A DNA stretch of 44,305 bases, taken from the NCBI GenBank assembly GCA_018716285.1, contig DVKD01000009.1, positions 1-44,305 on the forward strand, given 5' to 3'. The notes below the pieces were generated by a model. The model was not told the origin of the DNA. It did no database searches and saw nothing but the letters and a program-made list of their open reading frames with translations. Below, one piece after another: positions 7,481 through 15,513 of the stretch. The position numbers and the translations under genes were made by a program. Origin of the DNA: Candidatus Merdivicinus faecavium. GTDB lineage: Bacteria; Bacillota; Clostridia; Oscillospirales; Ruminococcaceae. Positions within the stretch are counted from its first letter, which is position 1; the number at the start of each line of letters is the position of its first letter.

Positions 7481-9757
7481 TCATTTTGCCGGATCTGTGG
7501 GGGCGCTGGGCGCTTGGAGGACGGCGCGCGTCCGGATCTGCCCGGCAGTCCCCTCCCGGACAAAGGCGATCTGGTTCTGGATCCCGCCGCCGAAGAGCTC
7601 CAGCCTCCGCAGCTCGCAGCGGCAGCCTTCGGGGACCTCCACCCGGACGGCGGCGCGCTCCCCTTCGATGAGGACGGCGTCCCCCTCCTGCCGGACGGGG
7701 AGAACGGTGTTCCAGAGGAACTCTACCCTGCCGCAGCCTTCCTTCAGGCGGTAACGGTCGGTGATCACCAGCTCCTCCGGGGAATCGCTTTGCAGCTCCC
7801 GGGTCCAGGACTCGTAGTAATCGGGGTACGCCTTCCCCGCCTCGATCGAAGCGCGGAGGCGCTGCGCATCCCCTTCCCCATCCGGGGAAATGGTCTGCAT
7901 GCAGGGGTTTTCCGCCGCCGGCCGGACGCGGCTGCCCGCGGGGACCAGGACGTTGTGGCGCTGGCAGTGCTTATAGAGCATGGAGAAGGGGCTGCTGTAG
8001 TCGCAGGTGCCGGGGTCCATCGCGAAGGTCTGGCCCGCATACTCGAGGATAAAGCTCCCCTTGTCCTCGTGGGTGTGCCCCGCGCCGCTGCGGTTGCCCA
8101 GCAGCACGATCTTGACTGCCTCCCCATGCAGCATGCGGTGGGAGGCGAGCAGGTTCATCTCCGGCATTTTCACAAAGGCCGGAGGGCTGTAGGCCGACCT
8201 GCGGCCGGCGCTCTGGGAGAGCAGGGCGAAATAATCGTCCGCCAGCCCGCCGGAGCGCTCGACCGCCTTCCAGAACATGGCGTTCCAGCCGCTCTCGGGC
8301 AGGAGCTTGGCCATAAAGGCCAGGTGGGACTGGGGCATCAGCGGCTTCCCGTCGCAGATGGGGATCATATCCTGCCCCTTGTCGGTGGAGAGGAGGGCGT
8401 CCGCAAAGTTTACAGACGCCTTCAGCCGCTCCGGCGTGACCTCGGCGAGGTCTTTCCCGGCCGCGCGGGCGTAAAGGTAGAGGGCCTGGCCCCCGTTCTG
8501 CCCGACGCAGGTAAAATAGGTGGGGCCTTCCACATAGCCGCCGTCGGGGAGGACGGTGTTTTCGATGTTTTCCTCCACATCGCGGAGGGCGAGCTCCATA
8601 TACGGAGCGGTGCGGGGCCACTCCTTCCCGAGCAGGGCGTAGGCCGCCATCCGGCCGTGGGAGAACCAGATCATCTGGTTGTTGTGGAAGATGTACTCGT
8701 GCCGCCAGGCGTTGAAGTTGATGGAGGCGATCCCCTCATCTGCCAGCCGCCGGAACAGGCGGGACTTCGCGGGCGGCGCAAAGAATTCATGGGCCAGGTC
8801 GTAGATGAAGACCAGGTCGTAAAGGCAGAGCGACTGGACAAAGCAGCGGTGCTCCCAGCTCCCCGCCGGGAAGTCACAGATCATCCCGTCGTCCCAGTGG
8901 GCGCAGGCGAGGATGGACATGGCGTAGCGGGCCGCCAGCCGCAGCGAGGCGGCGTCCTTTTCCAGAACGCCGTACATGGCGGCGCGGACGCCGTTGCGGA
9001 TGAGGTAATGACGGCTGTCCCGCTCCCGGCAGTAGCGGGTGTCGTCCCAGAAATTGACAAAATCGCCGATGCACCCCTCCGGGTCCCAGTATTTCTCATA
9101 GGAATCGTCGGGCGCATAGGGGGACGCCGCCCCGGCCGCGCGTTTTTCCCGGTAAAGGGCGCGCATATCCTCCAGCTGCTCGCCGGAGAAGAAGATGCCG
9201 TATTTGGGGCGGAAGGAGAGCGGGATCCCCTCGGGGTAGAGGCTGCCTTCCCATCCGGCGTCATATTCCCGGAACTGCGCCAGGTAGTCGGGGAGCCGCG
9301 CGCTGCTCTGGAGTCCTGCCCAGTTGAACCAGCCCACTCCGGACGCATCCCCGGCCGCCAGGACGGTCAGCCGCAGGGACAAAATCCGCGCGGCCCCCGC
9401 AAGCGGCAGGGCAAGCTCCCGCTTCCCCTCCCCGAAGGGTTCGCTGTCCATCTGCCGCGGGCCCCTGTCGGTCTCCGCCTCGATGCGGAGGACGCAGCCG
9501 TTCGGGAGCATGGCGGACAAAAGCAGCAGGTCATACCGGCTCACGTCCACCCCCTCGCCGTAGCGGCGGGACATGGAGAACACCGGCTCCCCCTTCTCCC
9601 CTGTCTGCCACTCGAAGTTGAAGCTGCACCACCAGTCAATCAGCTTTATCCCTGTTTTTTCCGGCAGCTCGAAGGACCACTGGTCCATTTCCCGGAGCTC
9701 CGGGTCCCAGAACGGTTCGAAAATTGCCTCTGCCGTATTGATGGAAATAACCTGCAT
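7481..9757 (-). CDS. Heparinase II/III-family polysaccharide lyase-like protein
   Basis: The 758-residue protein has an alpha-toroid middle (about 180-500; note YIFHNNQMIWFSHGRMAAYALLG and NTVLPDGGYVEGPTYF). A beta-sandwich end follows, carrying the Hepar_II_III hallmark RSGAGHTHEDKGSF, then AMDPGTCDYSS and HCQRHNVLV. Members of this fold cleave uronate-containing polysaccharides such as heparan sulfate or alginate. There is no signal peptide, so the target is probably an imported oligosaccharide. The substrate cannot be read from the sequence. It is the last gene of the importer operon, 67 bp after the binding-protein gene, and a hairpin sits in that gap. The start follows AAGGAGGT. Confidence 0.85.
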   Translation of the reverse strand: MQVISINTAEAIFEPFWDPELREMDQWSFELPEKTGIKLIDWWCSFNFEWQTGEKGEPVFSMSRRYGEGVDVSRYDLLLLSAMLPNGCVLRIEAETDRGPRQMDSEPFGEGKRELALPLAGAARILSLRLTVLAAGDASGVGWFNWAGLQSSARLPDYLAQFREYDAGWEGSLYPEGIPLSFRPKYGIFFSGEQLEDMRALYREKRAAGAASPYAPDDSYEKYWDPEGCIGDFVNFWDDTRYCRERDSRHYLIRNGVRAAMYGVLEKDAASLRLAARYAMSILACAHWDDGMICDFPAGSWEHRCFVQSLCLYDLVFIYDLAHEFFAPPAKSRLFRRLADEGIASINFNAWRHEYIFHNNQMIWFSHGRMAAYALLGKEWPRTAPYMELALRDVEENIENTVLPDGGYVEGPTYFTCVGQNGGQALYLYARAAGKDLAEVTPERLKASVNFADALLSTDKGQDMIPICDGKPLMPQSHLAFMAKLLPESGWNAMFWKAVERSGGLADDYFALLSQSAGRRSAYSPPAFVKMPEMNLLASHRMLHGEAVKIVLLGNRSGAGHTHEDKGSFILEYAGQTFAMDPGTCDYSSPFSMLYKHCQRHNVLVPAGSRVRPAAENPCMQTISPDGEGDAQRLRASIEAGKAYPDYYESWTRELQSDSPEELVITDRYRLKEGCGRVEFLWNTVLPVRQEGDAVLIEGERAAVRVEVPEGCRCELRRLELFGGGIQNQIAFVREGTAGQIRTRAVLQAPSAPTDPAK

Positions 9758-9780
9758 CTGAATACCTCCTTATGGAAAAA

Positions 9781-9806
9781 GCGGGATATGCCAGGGCATA
9801 TCCCGC
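9781..9806 (-). terminator. Intra-operon hairpin (partial terminator or mRNA stabiliser)
   Basis: GCGGGATATGCC pairs perfectly with GGCATATCCCGC. On the minus strand it is followed by TTTTTCC, then directly by the heparinase ribosome-binding site. It lies just after the binding-protein stop codon. Such hairpins commonly let the binding protein be made in excess of downstream genes, either by partial termination or by protecting the upstream mRNA end. Confidence 0.75.
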
Positions 9807-9824
9807 CAGATGTGCGCAAGCCTG

Positions 9825-11474
9825 TCAGTCAATCTGCGCAATGATGCCGTCCATGATCGCGCCGCCTTCCTGATAAGCGCGGTTGTACTCGTCGGTCAGC
9901 GCCTGGCCGCCCGCGTCGTACCACTGCTGGCGGAGGGTGTCGTAATCCTCCAGCGGACGGGTGCCGGTGATGATGTCGATGATGCCGCTGATGAAATCAG
10001 GCTCGATGTCGGCGGAAATCGCGGTGATCTCCGAGTCGGTGAAAATGCTCACCCAGTCGACGTAGCTTTCGCCGGGGACGAGGGTGCCTTCCAGCGCGTA
10101 CTGGCTGTATTCGGCGTCGTCGGTGCGGGCGTAGCGGGCCTGCAGCTCCGGCACGCCGGGGGTAGCGCCGAGCATCCTGCTGCCGAACTGGGCCTGTTTA
10201 TTGACGTCGTCCGCGTACAGGTCGACGTAAGCGCCCACATCGTTGCGCTCCCAGTCGGTGCCTTCCACGCCGTAGCGGATGTACTCCGCGTCGTCGGTAT
10301 TGGCGGAGACAAAGTCGACGACCTGCAGGCAGAGGTTTAACTTCTCCTCGTCATTGGCCAGGTGGGAGCCGAAGGTGGTGGAGGAGGTGATGGAGCCCCA
10401 GGTGTTGTAGCCGTAGTCGCCGTTCGGGCCCTTGAGGGCGGGGCCGACGACCAGCTCGGCGTTGGGGTCGCCGGAGATGGCGTTTAAGTAGAACTCACCC
10501 TGCGGGGGCTGCGCGCGGTTCCAGGTGGCGCTGGTCAGGTAGACGATGCTGCCGTTGGCGACCTTCTGGTTGAAAATCGCCGCGTCGGTGGTGACAAACT
10601 CAGGGTCGATAATCCCCATGCTGTACCAGCTGTTGAGGAGGGCGAGACCGTCCTTAATCTCATCCCGCATCCAGCCGTAGGTCAGGGTGCCGTCGTCGTT
10701 TACCATCCACTTGGCGGGAAGGACGCCGAAAGCGGAGAAGATTTCCTCAAACAGGCGGGAGGAGGAATCCTTGCCGCGGAAGGTCAGGCCGTAGGTGTCG
10801 CCCGCGACGCCGTTTTCATTGACGTCCGCTTCGATGATCTGCAGGAATACGTCCTCGGCTTCCTCGAGGGTGGTCGGCACTTCGGTCACGCCGACCTTTT
10901 CGAGGTAATCCATCCGCCAGTGGTCCGAGAACGGTGCGATGACGCTGGGCTGCATGATGGGCAGGCCCCAGTTTTTGCCGTCGGCGTAGGTGGCGAGCCA
11001 GACTTCCTCGCCGTAATCCTTGGTCGCCTCGTAGATGTTGGGGGCGAATTCCTTGGCCTTCTCAATCGGGACCTCGCAGATGACGCCCTGCTGCGCGTAC
11101 TGGGCGACAATGTTCTGGGAATCGCGGTAGATAATGTCGGGGATGTCGCCGCCGGCGACCCGGGTGTTGATCTGGTCCTGCCAGGTGGCGCGCTCAAAGG
11201 GCATGAAGTCGATCTCCACGTTGGGCATCTTCTCCATCAGCCGCTGCTCCGCGTCGTTATCCTCTTCCACAGAGGAATCCACCCACATAGCCCATGAAAT
11301 CTGGACTTTTTCCCCGGAATCGGCAGTGGAACCGCCGTCCGATTCCGTCGTGGCTGCGGACGAGCCGCTGTCTGCCGTCTGGCTGCTGCCGCCGTCGCCG
11401 CCGCAGCTGACCGCGAGCGGGACCGTCATGGCCGCCGCCAGGATTGCCGACAGGATTCTTTTGTTCAGTTTCAT
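9825..11474 (-). CDS. Extracellular solute-binding lipoprotein (Lpl/YtcQ type)
   Basis: This is the ligand-binding part of the adjacent ABC importer. The signal peptide (MKLNKRILSAILAAAM...) ends in the lipobox LAVSC, so C24 should be lipidated and the mature protein anchored outside the membrane. A Ser/Gly/Asp-rich linker follows (about 25-55), then a family-1-type binding fold (ISWAMWVDSS; VAGGDIPDIIYRD). At 549 residues it has the length of the large LplA/YtcQ group, which usually serves complex oligosaccharides. It is followed by a hairpin and preceded by permease genes. The ligand is unknown. GAGG lies before the ATG. Confidence 0.95.
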   Translation of the reverse strand: MKLNKRILSAILAAAMTVPLAVSCGGDGGSSQTADSGSSAATTESDGGSTADSGEKVQISWAMWVDSSVEEDNDAEQRLMEKMPNVEIDFMPFERATWQDQINTRVAGGDIPDIIYRDSQNIVAQYAQQGVICEVPIEKAKEFAPNIYEATKDYGEEVWLATYADGKNWGLPIMQPSVIAPFSDHWRMDYLEKVGVTEVPTTLEEAEDVFLQIIEADVNENGVAGDTYGLTFRGKDSSSRLFEEIFSAFGVLPAKWMVNDDGTLTYGWMRDEIKDGLALLNSWYSMGIIDPEFVTTDAAIFNQKVANGSIVYLTSATWNRAQPPQGEFYLNAISGDPNAELVVGPALKGPNGDYGYNTWGSITSSTTFGSHLANDEEKLNLCLQVVDFVSANTDDAEYIRYGVEGTDWERNDVGAYVDLYADDVNKQAQFGSRMLGATPGVPELQARYARTDDAEYSQYALEGTLVPGESYVDWVSIFTDSEITAISADIEPDFISGIIDIITGTRPLEDYDTLRQQWYDAGGQALTDEYNRAYQEGGAIMDGIIAQID

Positions 11475-11514
11475 ACGTACGCCTCCTAATATAAATATTC
11501 AATGGAACACAGCT

Positions 11515-12399
11515 TTAACCTTTCACCGCGCCCAGCATGACGCCCTTGGTGAAATACTTCTGAATGAAGGGGTAGACGCAGATGATGGGGATGGTGCTGA
11601 CCATGACGATGGCGCCCTTGGTGGTTTCCGGCGTCTGCGGCGCGGTGCCGGTATCGATAACGCCGGTGGGCAGGTATTTGTCCAGCTCGTTTTCCAGGAG
11701 GATGCGCCGCAGTACGACCGGCAGGGTGTATTTGGAGCGGTCGTGCATGTAGATCATGGCGTCGAAGTAGTTGTTCCAGTGGGCCACCGCGATCCAGAGC
11801 ATGACGGTCGCCAGCACCGGCTTGGAGAGCGGGAGAACGATCTTATACCAGATGGTGAAGTAGGACGCCCCGTCGATCCGGGCGGATTCCTCCAGGCTCG
11901 GGGGGAGCCCCTCGATGGAGTTGCGCATGATGATCAGGTTGTAGGCGGTGACCGCCGTGGGGAGGATCAGCGCCCAGATGGTGTTCATGATGTGCAGGTC
12001 CCTGATGAGCAGGTAGCCGGGGATCATGCCGCCGCTGAAGATCATGGTGAAGAGGATGATGAAGGTCACAGCCTTGTTGAAGGGCATATCCCGCTTGGAG
12101 AGCGGGTAAGCCGTCAGGGCGGTCAGCCCCAGGCTGATCACCGTCCCCAGCACCACCCGCACCAGGGAGTTCCAGAAGCTGCGGATAATTTCATTGGATT
12201 CAAAAACCGACTTGTACGCTTCCAGCGTCGGGGCCAGGGTGAACAGCCGCAGCCCGGGCTTGAGCGCCTCGGAGCGCGGGGAAATGGACAGGATGAACAG
12301 GTCCCAGAATGGGTAGAAGGTGACGACCACCAGCAGCGCCACAAAAATGTAGCAGCACACCACAAACGCCGTATCCCGCTTTGTATCTGTCTTGATCAT
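11515..12399 (-). CDS. ABC sugar importer permease, LplC/YtcP type
   Basis: This is one of two membrane subunits of the importer, with about six hydrophobic helices in 294 residues. The cytoplasmic EAA loop, which docks the ATPase, reads LEESARIDGASYFTIWYKIV. The C-terminus KYFTKGVMLGAVKG is characteristic of LplC/YtcP proteins. It is 12 bp downstream of the partner permease gene and 40 bp upstream of the binding-protein gene, all on one strand. GGAGG precedes the ATG. No ATP-binding subunit is encoded in this operon. Confidence 0.95.
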   Translation of the reverse strand: MIKTDTKRDTAFVVCCYIFVALLVVVTFYPFWDLFILSISPRSEALKPGLRLFTLAPTLEAYKSVFESNEIIRSFWNSLVRVVLGTVISLGLTALTAYPLSKRDMPFNKAVTFIILFTMIFSGGMIPGYLLIRDLHIMNTIWALILPTAVTAYNLIIMRNSIEGLPPSLEESARIDGASYFTIWYKIVLPLSKPVLATVMLWIAVAHWNNYFDAMIYMHDRSKYTLPVVLRRILLENELDKYLPTGVIDTGTAPQTPETTKGAIVMVSTIPIICVYPFIQKYFTKGVMLGAVKG

Positions 12400-12411
12400 T
12401 CTGCTCCCTCC

Positions 12412-13377
12412 TTACCACAGGCCCGCGTCGTGGTCCGGGCTCAAACGCTTGGCGATCACATTGACCGCGACTACCAGGATGAGCCCCACCACCGACTTGA
12501 ACAGCCCCACCGCAGTGGAAAAGCTGTAGCTCATATCGACAAGGCCCCGCCGGTATACATAGGTATCGAGAATATCGCCCACATCATAGACCTGGGGGCT
12601 GTACAGGTTGAACACCTGGTCAAAGCCCGCGCTCATGATGCTGCCCATCGACAGGATGAGCATCGTGACGGCGATCGGCATGATGCTGGGCAGCGTGATC
12701 CGGGCGATCCGCTGGATGCGGCTTGCGCCGTCCACAATCGCCGCCTCGTAAAGCGACGGGTCGATGCCCGAAAGGGCCGCCAGGTAAACCACTGAGCTCC
12801 ATCCGATCTCCTTCCAGATGTTGGTGATGACGAGGATCGGCCGAAACCAGTTTTTGTCCGCCAGGAAATAAATGGGGTCGCCGCCGAACTGCTGGATAAT
12901 AGCGTTGACGACGCCGGTGCTGGGGGAGAGCAGGTTGTTCATAAGGCTTGCCACAATGATCCAGGAGATGAAGTGCGGCAGGTAGGAGATGGTCTGCGCC
13001 ACCCGCTTGAACGCCTGGTTCCCGATCTCGTTGAGCACAAGGGCCAGCAGGATCGGCATCGGGAAAGAGAAGACGAGCTTGAGCGTGCTGATGATGATCG
13101 TATTGGTCAGCGCCCGCGTCGCCGCGTCTGTCGTGAGGAACTTCTGGAAATGCTCCCACCCGACCCAAGGGCTGTCCCAGATCCCCAGCCCGATGTTGTA
13201 GTCCTTAAACGCGATCTGAAGCCCGTACATGGGCCCATAGCAGAAAATGACGATCAGCGCAAGCCCCGGCAGGAGCATCAGATAAAGCGCAGCGTAGGGC
13301 TTCATCCGCTGCAGCAGCGTTTTCTTTCCGATTTTGTGTGCCGTCTGAGTTTCGCGCTTCATGGTAGCCGCCGACAT
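12412..13377 (-). CDS. ABC sugar importer permease, LplB/YteP type
   Basis: This is the first gene of the importer operon. The 321-residue protein has a short basic N-terminus and six predicted membrane helices, beginning with AALYLMLLPGLALIVIFCYG. Its EAA loop is YEAAIVDGASRIQRIARITL. The ending, LSPDHDAGLW, fits the LplB/YteP group. It pairs with the downstream permease. Start ATG follows CCGGAGGTG. A promoter at 13430-13458 serves the operon and faces away from the URO-D operon. Confidence 0.95.
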   Translation of the reverse strand: MSAATMKRETQTAHKIGKKTLLQRMKPYAALYLMLLPGLALIVIFCYGPMYGLQIAFKDYNIGLGIWDSPWVGWEHFQKFLTTDAATRALTNTIIISTLKLVFSFPMPILLALVLNEIGNQAFKRVAQTISYLPHFISWIIVASLMNNLLSPSTGVVNAIIQQFGGDPIYFLADKNWFRPILVITNIWKEIGWSSVVYLAALSGIDPSLYEAAIVDGASRIQRIARITLPSIMPIAVTMLILSMGSIMSAGFDQVFNLYSPQVYDVGDILDTYVYRRGLVDMSYSFSTAVGLFKSVVGLILVVAVNVIAKRLSPDHDAGLW

Positions 13378-13429
13378 CCAAACACCTCCGGTTCTCTGTT
13401 CGCTCTGTTTTCACTGTCTTGATGATTCC

Positions 13430-13458
13430 AGTATATCGTGATTTTGGCTATTTCTCAA
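13430..13458 (-). promoter_or_regulatory. Promoter of the importer operon
   Basis: Minus-strand TTGAGA (13453-13458) and TATACT (13430-13435) are spaced by 17 bp, about 52 bp before the permease ATG. The octamer ATTCATCA (13459-13466) directly abuts the -35 box. Confidence 0.8.
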
Positions 13459-13615
13459 TGATGAATTTAAACCTTTCTTGCACATTATTTACCTTTCCGC
13501 TATTTTTTATCTACACACGCCTGAATATTTGGGTATTAAGCTCAATATTTTCGATGCCTGCGGCTGTTTGTGCAAAAGACATTCACATTTCATCAAAAAA
13601 TGTTAATTTTCATCA
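13459..13615. promoter_or_regulatory. Shared operator region with TTCATCA repeats
   Basis: The plus strand carries two identical octamers, TTTCATCA, at 13588-13595 and 13608-13615, exactly 20 bp apart; the second abuts the URO-D operon -35 box. The minus strand carries ATTCATCA (13459-13466) abutting the importer -35 box. TGTGCAA occurs 18-19 bp upstream of an octamer on both sides (13569-13575 plus; 13478-13484 minus). Half-sites about two helical turns apart next to a -35 box are typical of AraC-family activators. The YesN-type regulator in this window is a candidate binder; that link is inferred. Confidence 0.6.
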
Positions 13616-13644
13616 TGGAAATTCCCGCGCACGCACGCTACAAT
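13616..13644 (+). promoter_or_regulatory. Promoter of the URO-D-paralogue operon
   Basis: TGGAAA (13616-13621) and TACAAT (13639-13644) are spaced by 17 bp. The poor -35 box (4 of 6 matches), with a repeated octamer directly against it, suggests activator dependence. The leader to the ATG at 13719 is about 70 bp and holds GACAGGAGG as ribosome-binding site. Confidence 0.65.
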
Positions 13645-13718
13645 AAAGGTACGAAGACCTGTGAGCATGCAGTTTTCCGGTTTTCAAACACGCTCACGCC
13701 TGAGACAGGAGGTATCTT

Positions 13719-14753
13719 ATGACAAGCAAGGAACTGATCCGGCGGGTGATCGAATACCGCGACCCTCCCCGCATCGGATTCGACTTCAATCCCCCCCATC
13801 CCAAGGACATCCTCTGGCTTTCCGGCGCGCGGCTGCAAAGCCCGCGCTATGAGCCTTACCTCGCCTGGGGCGACTACCCGGAGATTAAAGCCCAGGTCCC
13901 GGATTTCCACGGGCAGGTGCATTATAACCTCTTCGGCAACATCTACGGGCGGCTCGGGCACGACAGCAACGGCGAGTGCATCAAAGGCGCCCTGCAGGAC
14001 GGCTGGGAGCTGCTGGACGGCTACCAGCTCCCAGCCCTCGACCCGTCCTACTACGACGAGCTGCGGGCCAAGGGCGTCCCGGAAAGCGACAAATTCGTCC
14101 TGGGCTTCATGCCGGTGGCGGCCTTCTCCACCCTGCGGGACGCCCGGCTGATGGACAACGCCCTGGCAGACACCCTATTGGAGGAAGAAAACGTCCGCCG
14201 CTTCCTGCGCATGGTCACCGACAAGATGCTGGAGACCATCGGGTACTGCGCGGGGGCCGGGTTTGACGGCCTCATCATCTACGACGACTGGGGGATGCAG
14301 CACGCGCCCTTCATCAGCCCCGTCACCTTCCGCAAGCTCTTCAAGCCGGTCTACAAAGAGGCTGCGGACGCCCTCCACGCCCGGGGCATGAAGCTCTTCG
14401 TCCATTCCTGCGGGCTTGTCTACTCCTTTATGGAGGACTTCATCGACGCCGGGGTGGACGTGATGCAGTTCGACCAGCCGGAGCTTTCGGGCAGCGAGGT
14501 GCTGGCCGGGGAATTCGGCGGGCGGATCGCCTTCCACTGCCCGGTGGACATCCAGAAGATCATGGCGACCGGCGACCGGGAAACCATCGAACAGGGCGCG
14601 GCCCACATGGTAGACGCCTTCAAAACCCTCTGCGGCGGCGGGCTGATTGCCAAAGACTACCCCACCTGGGAAGACATCGACGTTAAGCCGGAATGGGCGG
14701 ACTGGGCCCGGAATGTGATTTTAGCCCGGGCAGACCTGAAAGGAGCGGAATGA
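13719..14753 (+). CDS. URO-D superfamily protein 1 (HxCG type)
   Basis: The 344-residue TIM-barrel protein belongs to the uroporphyrinogen decarboxylase/MtaA-CmuA superfamily. It shows H229-S-C231-G, the metal-ligand motif of the zinc methyltransferases, and the strand motif YDDWGMQ (188-194), which it shares with paralogue 4 of this operon. The third Cys ligand of MtaA-type enzymes is not found at the expected C-terminal place (the text there is GGLIAKDYPTW). Haem synthesis is unlikely given the neighbours. The true reaction is unknown; methyl transfer or decarboxylation of a small molecule are options. It is the first gene of the operon, and its stop overlaps the start region of the next gene. 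Confidence 0.85.
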   Translation: MTSKELIRRVIEYRDPPRIGFDFNPPHPKDILWLSGARLQSPRYEPYLAWGDYPEIKAQVPDFHGQVHYNLFGNIYGRLGHDSNGECIKGALQDGWELLDGYQLPALDPSYYDELRAKGVPESDKFVLGFMPVAAFSTLRDARLMDNALADTLLEEENVRRFLRMVTDKMLETIGYCAGAGFDGLIIYDDWGMQHAPFISPVTFRKLFKPVYKEAADALHARGMKLFVHSCGLVYSFMEDFIDAGVDVMQFDQPELSGSEVLAGEFGGRIAFHCPVDIQKIMATGDRETIEQGAAHMVDAFKTLCGGGLIAKDYPTWEDIDVKPEWADWARNVILARADLKGAE

Positions 14754-15496
14754 TGATGAAAATCGGTGTTGCGGATTACGGGATCTACGCCTGGGAGGGC
14801 GGGTTTTACGACTATCTGGAACGGATGAAAAAGGTGCAGAGCGTGGGCTACGACGGGCTGGAGCGGCTCCATGCCCAGACAGCGGAGCAGGCGCTCACCC
14901 TTTCCGCCCAGGTGCGGAAGCTGGGGGCGGATTTCGCCACCTGCCTGGCCCCAACCCCGGAGCTCTCCTTACAGTGGACGGCGGCGCTGGGGAAAGCATA
15001 CATGTGGACCAACGTGATCGGGAAGGATTTTGACACCTTCTGCCGGCAGGTAAACTGCCAGATTGCCTACGCGAAGCCCTACGGCGTGGAGGTGGCCCTC
15101 CACAACCACCTGGGCTCGCTGGTCGAGACCCAGGACGAGCTGCTCCGTTTCCTGGACGCCTGCCCGGAGGCGAAGCTCGTGCTGGACACCGGGCATCTGA
15201 GCGTAGCCGCAGGCGGCGACCCGCTCTACATCGTCACCCACTACTATGACCGCATCGCGGCGGTACACCTCAAGGAGTGGGTCTCCACCGACCCCTCCGC
15301 CGAAAACTGGTACGACCGCGGCTATTTCTGCGAGCTGGGCGGCGGCAACATTCCCTCCCAGAACGACGAAATCGTCCGCTGCCTGGCAGAGCGCGGCTAC
15401 AGCGGCTGGCTCTTTGTAGAGCACGACAGCCACAAGCGGGAGCCGCTCCTCGACCTGAAGGCCAGCCGGGACTACCTGCGCCGGCTGGGCGTGTAA
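14753..15496 (+). CDS. Sugar isomerase/epimerase-like TIM barrel
   Basis: A 247-residue AP-endonuclease-2/xylose-isomerase-type barrel. Likely metal ligands and active-site residues follow the family pattern: E37 (GYDGLE), H117-N-H119 (ALHNH), D145 and H148 (LDTGH), H172 (VHLKEW) and E223 (FVEHD). Three ATG codons occur in a row (14750, 14753, 14756). The second has the best distance (7 bases) from GGAG, so it is chosen. The coding start overlaps the end of the preceding URO-D gene. Together with the next gene, an oxidoreductase, it resembles pairs that act on keto-sugars or cleave glycosides through oxidation; the substrate is unknown. Confidence 0.85.
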   Translation: MMKIGVADYGIYAWEGGFYDYLERMKKVQSVGYDGLERLHAQTAEQALTLSAQVRKLGADFATCLAPTPELSLQWTAALGKAYMWTNVIGKDFDTFCRQVNCQIAYAKPYGVEVALHNHLGSLVETQDELLRFLDACPEAKLVLDTGHLSVAAGGDPLYIVTHYYDRIAAVHLKEWVSTDPSAENWYDRGYFCELGGGNIPSQNDEIVRCLAERGYSGWLFVEHDSHKREPLLDLKASRDYLRRLGV

Positions 15497-15513
15497 ATAA
15501 GGAGGAACAGAAC

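Noticed and set aside
7457-9844. 795-codon plus-strand frame opposite the heparinase-like gene
   Set aside because: Antisense shadow; the minus-strand protein has clear family motifs and a good ribosome-binding site.
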